Below are positions 18,078-24,822 of a stretch of DNA of 64,000 nt, piece after piece (the stretch's first letter is position 1; each line of letters opens with the position of its first letter). A program made the translations under genes and the position numbers. Source of the DNA: Solibacter sp039934035 (GTDB taxonomy: Bacteria; Acidobacteriota; Terriglobia; Bryobacterales; Bryobacteraceae); NCBI GenBank assembly GCA_039934035.1, contig JBDTMZ010000050.1:62001-126000 (forward strand). The letters run 5' to 3'. Under the pieces are notes generated by a model that had not been told where the DNA came from, did not search any database, and saw only the letters and a program-made list of their open reading frames with translations.

Positions 18078-18329
18078 ATGAACCTAAATCTATTATCTCT
18101 GCGAGCGGCAGCTAAACTTCTGCACCTCGATCACCGCACACTGAAACGCTCCGTCGTCCTCGGTGACTGTCCCGCCGTCAAACTCGGCAAACGGTACAAA
18201 GTCGAACGGCGCACTTTGGAACGCTGGGCCAGTGGATTACGTCCGTCGCACGCGGCGGAGATCCCCATCCCAGGAGTGGGCGAAGCCCTTACCACAGGAC
18301 TCGTCGTGACAGGGGGTGACCGTGCTTAA
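18078..18329 (+). CDS. Helix-turn-helix DNA-binding protein (excisionase/MerR-like)
   Basis: The protein has 83 residues. The N-terminal 50 form a winged-helix/HTH_17-like domain (LSLRAAAKLLHLDHRTLKR, then VKLGKRYKV and TLERWASG), as in excisionases and small plasmid regulators. It heads a four-gene rightward operon with overlapping starts and stops (18329/18316, 18618/18615, 18812/18784) that ends in the RepA-like ATPase. It could act as recombination directionality factor or replication regulator; the 12-bp motif just before its start may be its operator. Confidence 0.72.
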   Translation: MNLNLLSLRAAAKLLHLDHRTLKRSVVLGDCPAVKLGKRYKVERRTLERWASGLRPSHAAEIPIPGVGEALTTGLVVTGGDRA

Positions 18330-18618
18330 TAAACTACTAAGTCCGAAGTGGCGGCGGCGTGTTGCGCGTAAGTTCGGTAAGGATGCTTACTCCATCACGG
18401 GCGAAGGTCAGTATGCGGTCTTCCAGACTTGCTCGCCGCTGACCATCCGCCTATGCGCCACCCAAGATTCAGCAATAGATGCTCTCGGAACCATTTGCAA
18501 CTGGGATGGACCCGGCTGCATGCCCAGCCGTCATCTACTTGTCGACGTTGCCACCTGGAATGTCACATCCCTGAAGGACTACAGGTCGGGGACCGCAGAA
18601 GTGAAGGAGCCCGCATGA
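18316..18618 (+). CDS. Hypothetical protein of the RepA-like operon
   Basis: The protein has 100 residues (98 if the GTG at 18322 is used). A basic N-terminus (PKWRRRVARKF) precedes an alpha/beta body. Its start overlaps the HTH gene and its stop overlaps the next gene by 4 bp. No known domain is recognised; the operon position suggests an accessory role in replication or regulation. Confidence 0.6.
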   Translation: MTVLNKLLSPKWRRRVARKFGKDAYSITGEGQYAVFQTCSPLTIRLCATQDSAIDALGTICNWDGPGCMPSRHLLVDVATWNVTSLKDYRSGTAEVKEPA

Positions 18619-18812
18619 GCGATCTTGAAAACGTGAAGCTCTGGCTGGATTTCCTCGCCACCTCGCGATTCTACGGGAGCTTTACTCTGAGTTGGGAAAA
18701 CGGCCACATCGTCCATACCCGACAAGAGACCAGCCGAAAACCCGCCGACCTGACCCCGCCATCAGAACAACTGAAGGAAACTCATGGAAACAGTAGCTAC
18801 ACTCGTCGCTAA
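18615..18812 (+). CDS. Small hypothetical protein
   Basis: This 65-residue frame has its ATG overlapping the previous stop (ATGA) and its 3' end overlapping the ATPase start by 29 bp, the pattern of translational coupling. It has no recognised domain. The body is rich in aromatic residues (LWLDFLATSRFYGSFTLSW). Confidence 0.55.
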   Translation: MSDLENVKLWLDFLATSRFYGSFTLSWENGHIVHTRQETSRKPADLTPPSEQLKETHGNSSYTRR

Positions 18813-19857
18813 GCCGATCCCGCCCCGCGCCTGGACCGCAGAAGAGTTCCTGGAAAAACCGATGCCGCAAAAGGTGCCGCTCGTTGACGGTCTCATTCAC
18901 CGCCGCGACCTAGTCGCCCTGGGAGCGAGACGACGGAACGGAAAGACTTCTTTTATTACCGACCTCGCCGTCCAGCTGGCGACGGGCGCATCTGACTTCC
19001 TCGGTTACAGGATCGCGGAACCTCGACGGACCCTGCTGCTGATCCTTGAGGATGACCCGGGCGAGTTCCAGGAGAAACTGAAACGTGTGATCGGCAACCG
19101 GGACACCCAGGGCCGCATCCGAGTCGCAACACGGGAAGACTTCTTTGCCGGTGACGTACAGATCAACATCGACGATCCGAAATTCCTCGCGGCGGTCCAT
19201 CGCCTGGCCACAGAGCACCAACCGGATCTGATCGTGCTGGACAATTTGGCACAGGTAGTCCGCGCCGACTATAACGACCCGAAGAAAATCCACAAGGTTG
19301 CGAAACTCTGCTTCGACCTGGGTCGTGAACACGACGCCGCTGTCATTGTCCCGGCACACCCGAAAAAGGAAGATCTTCAAAATCCCATTGACCTCGTACA
19401 CAGCCCCACCAGCTTCTTCGAGTCGATCATGGGCTCCTCCCACTTCGTCAATAGCATGGGATCACTTTGGGGCTTACAGCGGGACGCGAACGATGTGACC
19501 GCCTTCGTTGGCGGTCGCCAGCGCGGGGACGGCCAGCAGTCCGCTTCGTACCTTGAGATGGACGAGGACGGGCACTTTGCCCTGGCATCCAACCTCGCGA
19601 CGGTTCTACCCCTGGTGCTCAATACGGACCAACGTCTGCAGGCTTGGGCGCTGCTGCCCGATGCACCTGTGACGTTCGGCTACAGGGAAGCTGAGACGCT
19701 GGTGCAAACAGCCCTGAGGTCATCCTCGACATTTTCAAGATGGATGCGGGAATGCCGTCGTTTGGGCGTCATCCTAGAAGCGCGGGATAGCAAGCTGATG
19801 AAGGCGACGGGGCATGCCGCGAGTCCGGCATCGGTGGGAAAGCTTAAGAAGGTCTAG
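18784..19857 (+). CDS. RepA-like AAA/RecA-fold ATPase
   Basis: The protein has 357 residues with a RecA-type NTPase core of the AAA_25/RSF1010 RepA type: Walker A in GARRRNGKTS (Lys54), LLLILEDD as the strand after it with catalytic acidic residues, and Walker B in LIVLDNLAQV. Such proteins are replicative helicases of plasmids and prophages or DnaB/RadA-like motors. The C-terminal 90 residues look like a small winged-helix domain. It is the last gene of the HTH operon, downstream of the iteron-like array, which supports a replication role. It converges on the AbiGi gene with a 62-bp gap. Confidence 0.8.
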   Translation: METVATLVAKPIPPRAWTAEEFLEKPMPQKVPLVDGLIHRRDLVALGARRRNGKTSFITDLAVQLATGASDFLGYRIAEPRRTLLLILEDDPGEFQEKLKRVIGNRDTQGRIRVATREDFFAGDVQINIDDPKFLAAVHRLATEHQPDLIVLDNLAQVVRADYNDPKKIHKVAKLCFDLGREHDAAVIVPAHPKKEDLQNPIDLVHSPTSFFESIMGSSHFVNSMGSLWGLQRDANDVTAFVGGRQRGDGQQSASYLEMDEDGHFALASNLATVLPLVLNTDQRLQAWALLPDAPVTFGYREAETLVQTALRSSSTFSRWMRECRRLGVILEARDSKLMKATGHAASPASVGKLKKV

Positions 19858-19919
19858 TGCCGCCGATGGCAATGTCCGACTGCGACAATCCCGGTACGGT
19901 CCAGGTGGTTTGGAAATCT

Positions 19920-20795
19920 TTAATGCTCAACGAGGTCCTCCCACGGAATTATTGGTATCGAACGACGGAGTTTGATCTTTCGGGCGGTTTCCGAGACAAA
20001 CGTATCGAAGTAAGACACGTCGCCGCTCTTCGGAAGGACGATCATCGCGACATCGTCCAAAGTGAACTTGAACTCTGCCGTCGCCCTCCATTCTCGCTCG
20101 CAATAGATCGTCGAAAACTCCTGTTGATCGAATGTCTTGATGAATGCAAGGAACTGTCTAAGACCATCCTCTACGTCACCAACGGTTCCCTCGATCTCTC
20201 CTAGCGCGTCACTCGCGTGGAAAGATGTTTTATCGAGGTCCACTGGATGCCCGTGCTCACACTCCAGGTCCCTTACTTGTGAATCGAGGTCCCATTCGGC
20301 TTCACGCAACAGAGCTTCAGGAGTTAGGGTATCCAGCTTGGCGAGGCTTCGATTCAAGGATCGGAGTATGGCGGTCGTGTGTAACGTGTAGAACACCGGA
20401 TTGAAGCCGTGGCGCACCGCAGCATCTCGGTGAAATCCGATGGCTATCTTCCCATATCGACTCGCATGGTACGAGAGATGTGCAGTTGGAATGTCTGCGA
20501 GGCAGCACACTGGAGACGACTCCAGTATTACCGGCGCGTCTATCAGCACTTCATGCTTTTGTGTTTGGGCATTGTAGCGCCGCAGTTTTGGCACCACTAC
20601 CTTAATCAACTCGCGATACTGCCCCAGACGTAACCGCTTGGACTTTAGAATGCTCAGAAGGGCATCGTATGCTGCACTCTCTTGCTTTGGACGACCCTCT
20701 TGACACTTCCTCGCGTGGTCCCATGACGGGCCGCCGGTGAAATGCCACAGAATTCTGGAAACGGTCCCGGGGGGCGACTCAAGCGGCATTATCAT
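19920..20795 (-). CDS. AbiGi-family abortive infection protein
   Basis: The protein has 291 residues and closely fits the AbiGi (formerly DUF2743) family: an N-terminal SRILWHFTGGP motif, an SKRLRLGQYRE stretch, then ESSPVCCLADIP, HLSYHASRYGKIAIGF and FNPVFYTLHT, and a C-terminal CEREWRA segment. AbiGi was described as one half of the lactococcal AbiG phage-resistance system and is annotated as the antitoxin-like partner. No gene resembling AbiGii is adjacent, so it is either solitary or works with another partner. It stands as a single gene between the RepA-like operon and the recombinase operon. Confidence 0.72.
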   Translation of the reverse strand: MIMPLESPPGTVSRILWHFTGGPSWDHARKCQEGRPKQESAAYDALLSILKSKRLRLGQYRELIKVVVPKLRRYNAQTQKHEVLIDAPVILESSPVCCLADIPTAHLSYHASRYGKIAIGFHRDAAVRHGFNPVFYTLHTTAILRSLNRSLAKLDTLTPEALLREAEWDLDSQVRDLECEHGHPVDLDKTSFHASDALGEIEGTVGDVEDGLRQFLAFIKTFDQQEFSTIYCEREWRATAEFKFTLDDVAMIVLPKSGDVSYFDTFVSETARKIKLRRSIPIIPWEDLVEH

Positions 20796-20937
20796 AGGGT
20801 AACCGAAGAAAGCGGTTCCGCATGGTCGATGGCGTCGCGCCAGAAACTAGTCTCTAGGCCCAGCCTTGTACGAACTCTGAAGTCCCCTGGTTTCTGCCGT
20901 CAGGCAGAGGCCGTTTGTTGCAGGTTTCGCCCAGGGG

Positions 20938-21930
20938 TCACAGCCCCAACTTTCCCGCGCTGTTTTCCCTGAACAGGCTTCCGTCCCTGATGTACCTCCT
21001 CACCATCTGCACGGAGCGGTGCCCCGTTTGGTTCATGATGCTGCGTTCTGATGCCCCGGCAATGGCCGCAGCGGTGGCATGTCCTGCGCGCAGGGAGTGC
21101 CCTGCGAACTTCGCCGCTTCCAGGCCCGCCCGCTCGGCAAGTTTCTTTACGATCCTCGCCACGTCTACGCCGGATAGGCGCTTCTGTTGCACTTGGCCGT
21201 GCCGGTTGATCGAGCGAAACAGCGGCCCAGGGGTGTCGCCCGCTTGCTCTGCCCAGGCCTGAACGCCGCGAACGGGACACGTGTCGGGATTGGCTCCGTA
21301 CGGGATGCCGATCTTCCGGCCCGCGCCGGTCTGGTCGGTCTTCGACCGCCGCAGGGTGACCGTCAAGCCGTCCCTGCCGAAGGCACAGTCCTCCAGGTCA
21401 AGGCCTACGAGTTCCGATCTACGAAACGCCCCGGCAAAGCCCAGCAGCACCAGTGCCCGGTCACGAGCGCCCATAGAGCCGTCGTCCGTGGCGTCTACCA
21501 TGCCCCGTATGTCCTCAATCAGCGCTGCCGCTTTCTGCGCAGGTGCTGTGCCGAGCGATCTACGGATTCCCTTCATGGTGTTGGTAACGGTGGCGTGGCG
21601 GGTGGGGGGATCTACGCCGACCGCTTTGTGCGCCTCGGCGATGGCGTTCAATCTACGCTGGATTGTTCCCGGCTTCAGTCTTGAGGCACACTCCGCGATG
21701 TAGGCAGCTACGGCTTCTGGTGCGGCAGGTAGCGGGCACGTAGCGTGCGACTCGCACCACGCGCAGAAGTCCCGCCAGTCGCTTTGGTAACCACGGAGCG
21801 TGTTCTCGGCCTTGGATGCGCGGATGTACTGGCGGACTCGATCTTGTGAAGGGAGCGCGGGGAGCGGAACTAAGTCCGCCCCCGTGGCCAGTCCGAGAGA
21901 CCGTTGCCGGTCCTCGCTGTCATTCGGCAT
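20938..21930 (-). CDS. Tyrosine recombinase (XerC/D-like), second integrase
   Basis: The ATG at 21930 overlaps the upstream stop by 11 bp. The 330-residue protein has an N-terminal SAM-like core-binding domain (about 30-120) and a complete catalytic set, R170 (AFRRSEL), K197, H278 and R281 (HSLRAGH), H304 and Y313 (RRYIRD). It lies last in a four-gene leftward operon with ardC, far from the att sites. It may resolve element multimers, or be the integrase of an older element nested in this one. No att repeat near it was found. Confidence 0.88.
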   Translation of the reverse strand: MPNDSEDRQRSLGLATGADLVPLPALPSQDRVRQYIRASKAENTLRGYQSDWRDFCAWCESHATCPLPAAPEAVAAYIAECASRLKPGTIQRRLNAIAEAHKAVGVDPPTRHATVTNTMKGIRRSLGTAPAQKAAALIEDIRGMVDATDDGSMGARDRALVLLGFAGAFRRSELVGLDLEDCAFGRDGLTVTLRRSKTDQTGAGRKIGIPYGANPDTCPVRGVQAWAEQAGDTPGPLFRSINRHGQVQQKRLSGVDVARIVKKLAERAGLEAAKFAGHSLRAGHATAAAIAGASERSIMNQTGHRSVQMVRRYIRDGSLFRENSAGKLGL

Positions 21931-22210
21931 AGTCACCCCAGCATGCTTTGCAGCAGAACACCCGCTCACCCGTGCGGAACGGGGAACGGGTCACCGAGCC
22001 GCAGAACCAGCAGGGCACCTCCGGCTCTAGCAGGTCGCCATAGTCGGCGAACGGTTCCCGAGGGTCAAGCGCCATCAGTTCGGCGATTTCGCAGCAGACC
22101 GCGTTCGCGGAAAGCTCCCGGTCACGCTGAACGGTGCCCGCCGTGGAACCGCAGTTCACGCAGTCAGCGCCTACAAGGGGCAGCATGGGGTCAGCCTGTG
22201 CTGCGCTCAT
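21920..22210 (-). CDS. Small zinc-ribbon protein of the ardC operon
   Basis: The protein has 96 residues with paired Cys clusters, CVNCG near residue 17 and CWFCG plus CCKAC in the C-terminal third, which would bind zinc. Its start overlaps the upstream stop by 4 bp and its end overlaps the recombinase by 11 bp. No family is recognised; a DNA- or protein-binding accessory to the recombinase is a guess. Confidence 0.65.
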   Translation of the reverse strand: MSAAQADPMLPLVGADCVNCGSTAGTVQRDRELSANAVCCEIAELMALDPREPFADYGDLLEPEVPCWFCGSVTRSPFRTGERVFCCKACWGDYAE

Positions 22211-22701
22211 GCTGCCACCTCATCATCGGCGCGGGCCGTTTCATCCGTCCGTCCCGGTTTGAAGTGCTCACGCTGACCGCTGAGCAGTTCTAACTCCCGC
22301 CAGTACTCCAACTCAGCCCGGAGGAACTCCTCGGTCATCTGCGACAGTTCCTGATACCGTGTGTGATGGGTGCGCCAATGTGTGGTGTTGCTGTTGCGCC
22401 GTTCCCGGTTCTCAGGCAGGAACCACGAGGCCTCTAACGCCCGTTCGCGGGCACGTTGCGCGGGCACAGGCTGAGTCAGCGTCAAACGGCGGGTGGCTGA
22501 CGGCTTCCGAGGTTGCACTGCGCCACTGGCGGTAACAAGCAAGTGCGGCGTGGTGCCGGTCAAGTTCAGTTGCACGCTGTAGCTCAGCCCGTCCCGGTTC
22601 AGTGACCGGCACAGGTCAGCGAATCGGCCCCATCCTGCATCGAAGCGCTTCTCAGCCCGCACGCTGTCAGCGGGAACATAGACGACATAACGGCCCGTCA
22701 T
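22207..22701 (-). CDS. Hypothetical protein of the ardC operon
   Basis: The protein has 164 residues with 4-bp overlaps on both sides (22698-22701 and 22207-22210). The N-terminal 60 residues look like a small alpha/beta fold; the C-terminal part is charged and helical (ELEYWRELELLSGQREH). No known domain is recognised. Confidence 0.65.
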   Translation of the reverse strand: MTGRYVVYVPADSVRAEKRFDAGWGRFADLCRSLNRDGLSYSVQLNLTGTTPHLLVTASGAVQPRKPSATRRLTLTQPVPAQRARERALEASWFLPENRERRNSNTTHWRTHHTRYQELSQMTEEFLRAELEYWRELELLSGQREHFKPGRTDETARADDEVAA

Positions 22702-23609
22702 GCTGCCACCTCCGCACTACGCCCGGACGCTTGAATCAGATAATCCGCCGCTTGCTGCGCCTTGCTGGCAGCGGTAAAGATCGCGCGTTTATCGGCCTTG
22801 AGGACCTTAAGCCAGGAGCCGATGTACTGGGCATGATCGGGCCGTGGTTCGCTGCTGAGTCCGAGTTGCGCCAGCGTGAACGCAGCGGCCAACTCGGCAA
22901 CGAGTTCCTCAACGCTATAGGCAGCATCGCCAAAGCGCTTGCCAAGTTCGCGGTTACAGCGGTCAGCGCGGGAAGTCCAGTGCGCGGACTCGTGCGCTCG
23001 GGTGCTGTAGTAGTCAACGGGCGTCACGAACGCGGCAAAGGGCGGGAGCGTGATCGAATCGTCTGAGGGCGAGTAGTAGGCCCTGTTGCCTTGATGCGCC
23101 ACGCGGGCATTGATCCCGCTGAAGAACACCTCGGCGGACTCGATGCGCTCCTCTATCGGCGCTTGCCCGTCCGCCTTCGGGGCGTAGCCGTCCACCTGGG
23201 CAGCGTTAAAGACAGCGTAACCACGGGTGAATAGCAGGCGGGAACCGCTGCCGGTTTGTTCTTCGCCCTCCTGGGAATCCGTCGCACTATTGGCGAACTT
23301 CCAGAACACGACCGTGGTAGCCTTTTCGCCCTTGCGGACCTGTGCCCCGCGTTCCTGCCATTGCGCGTACGTGCCCCACTCGCCAAGTTCGTAGCCCTGC
23401 CTCTGTGCTGCTGCCCAAAGGCAGAGAGTATTGACTCCCCTGTATGGCTTGTGGCTTGCCACATTGATGGGAGAGAAGGCGAACTTGCCCGACGTGTGCC
23501 ACGGCATACGCCAGTTCCCCACACCTTGCTCAATTGCGGTTACGATTGCGTCCGTTACTTTGCTGTAAACGTCCGGTTTCTCGGTTGCGGTATTCTCGTG
23601 TGTAGACAT
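22698..23609 (-). CDS. ardC: ArdC-type antirestriction protein (ssDNA-binding + zincin domain)
   Basis: The protein has 303 residues. Residues 10-105 match the ArdC N-terminal ssDNA-binding domain (GVGNWRMPWH, PYRGVNTLCLW, GEKATTVVFW). Residues 140-300 are the zincin-like metallopeptidase part with the HESAH motif (206-210) and the downstream acidic helix VEELVAELAAAF. ArdC proteins protect incoming DNA from restriction and are common on plasmids and integrative elements. It is first in a four-gene operon with a zinc-ribbon protein and a tyrosine recombinase. An extended dyad lies 69-111 bp upstream and may control it. Confidence 0.88.
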   Translation of the reverse strand: MSTHENTATEKPDVYSKVTDAIVTAIEQGVGNWRMPWHTSGKFAFSPINVASHKPYRGVNTLCLWAAAQRQGYELGEWGTYAQWQERGAQVRKGEKATTVVFWKFANSATDSQEGEEQTGSGSRLLFTRGYAVFNAAQVDGYAPKADGQAPIEERIESAEVFFSGINARVAHQGNRAYYSPSDDSITLPPFAAFVTPVDYYSTRAHESAHWTSRADRCNRELGKRFGDAAYSVEELVAELAAAFTLAQLGLSSEPRPDHAQYIGSWLKVLKADKRAIFTAASKAQQAADYLIQASGRSAEVAA

Positions 23610-23677
23610 CGAAGTTGCATCCTCAACTTTGGTGTTTAGGGGCCGTGCCAGACGCCAATCTGACCCGGTCCCGTTTC

Positions 23678-23720
23678 AGTTCTAGAGTTCGATTCGTTTT
23701 ACTAATCGAACATCAGAACT
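23678..23720. promoter_or_regulatory. Extended dyad between divergent genes
   Basis: A 43-bp two-tier palindrome reads AGTTCT, 3 bases, GTTCGATT, 9 bases, AATCGAAC, 3 bases, AGAACT. Both tiers pair perfectly and the spacing is symmetric. It lies between the leftward ardC operon and the small rightward basic-protein gene, so it is probably an operator for one or both; a cruciform or recombination site is an alternative. Confidence 0.55.
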
Positions 23721-23800
23721 ATCTCTATTATTACCTATCGACGCTTTAGGTGCAAGCCTTATTTTGCAATACGTTGGAGCTTGTTCTATCATGGAAGGCA

Positions 23801-24022
23801 GTGGATAAGAAGACTAAGAAGATCTTTAGTGCGATCATGCGGGAGATTGGCCGCACAGGCGGTAAAATCGGCGGCAAGCGCTGCCTTGAGACCATGACTC
23901 AGCAGGAACGCTCGGCCCGCGCCAAGAAGGCCTCGCTAGCAGCCGCTGAGAAACGCACAGCGAAGCGCCTTGCAGTGGAAGGCACCAAGAAGAAGACTAC
24001 CAACGCAGCCCAAAAGACCTAG
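23801..24022 (+). CDS. Small basic protein
   Basis: The frame gives 73 residues from the GTG at 23801, 90 from the GTG at 23750 or 61 from the ATG at 23837; the start is uncertain. The core GRTGGKIGGKRCLETM followed by a Lys/Ala-rich tail resembles short, basic, glycine-lysine proteins common in Acidobacteria and on mobile elements. It may bind nucleic acid. It is divergent from ardC across the extended dyad. Confidence 0.5.
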   Translation: MDKKTKKIFSAIMREIGRTGGKIGGKRCLETMTQQERSARAKKASLAAAEKRTAKRLAVEGTKKKTTNAAQKT

Positions 24023-24453
24023 CAGTGTGCACGCCAATCAATGGTTTATGGTCCGTATATCTGGTTCACCGTCAAAGGCTACAGGTCAATATCAGACCTG
24101 GTTATCCTATAGGCACGTCGGCTGCTACGCATTGACGTACAGAATACCTGCATATCTTAATAACTTAAATTGTATCGGCAGTTACGGATGCGTATATCTT
24201 AAATATAGGTACCGCCAAGAGCCATGACGGGGCACGGGCTCTTCACCACCTGCTCCACCCAGGCCTGTCGCCCGCTGGGGGCAACGCTCCCAAGTCATGC
24301 GCCCGTCACCCGAAAAACTTCTCTCAAGAACGGGTCCCCCTTCGAAAAAAGAGTGCCGCAGATGGAACCACAGTGGTCTTTACTTTGCCGGGGGGGCAGG
24401 AGAATTACGGAAAGAAACCTGAGAGGAACGCGGCACAAGTCGCACCATCTGTC
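24023..24453. other. Gap with AT-rich stretch and hairpin
   Basis: No gene is seen. CAGGTC (24082-24087) and GACCTG (24095-24100) form a 6-bp hairpin without a T-run. An AT-rich segment (about 24140-24212) has two copies of ATATCTTAA, possibly a promoter region. Confidence 0.45.
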
Positions 24454-24642
24454 ATGAGCGAAGCCGAACACATATCTGATCATGACCTGGAGCGATACCA
24501 CCTGGGCATGGTAGCGGGCGAAGCAGAACTTGCTGAACTAGAGGAGCACCTGTTGTCATGCGGGGAGTGTACTGATCGCGCCAAAAGCGCTGGCGATTAC
24601 GTGGACGCAGTCAGGGCCGCAGCATGCGAAAGAACAGACTGA
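24454..24642 (+). CDS. Small anti-sigma-factor-like zinc-binding protein
   Basis: The protein has 62 residues from the ATG at 24454. LERYHLGMVAG followed by EEHLLSCGECTDRA is the zf-HC2/anti-sigma signature (His-x3-Cys-x2-Cys), but the protein lacks a transmembrane helix and any C-terminal domain. Such one-domain proteins are frequent in Acidobacteria. No sigma-factor gene is adjacent, so its partner is unknown. Confidence 0.55.
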   Translation: MSEAEHISDHDLERYHLGMVAGEAELAELEEHLLSCGECTDRAKSAGDYVDAVRAAACERTD

Positions 24643-24822
24643 GCGGTTGCGCGAGTTAAGCCAAAGGCCCAGCACGTCTGCAAACGGTGCAACAACAGAC
24701 CCCGGCAATGGACTGCCGGTGCGCCCCAGTTGACCGGGCTCCGTCATGCTTCGCGGTTCACTCCCGCGCTAGCCGCTGGGCCTCCGCGATCTGCGTGGAA
24801 CGCTGACCTTGGTCTTTGGCTC

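Noticed and set aside
24082..24100. CAGGTC/GACCTG hairpin as a terminator for the small basic gene
   Set aside because: The stem is only 6 bp and no T-run follows on either strand; kept only as a note in the gap entry.
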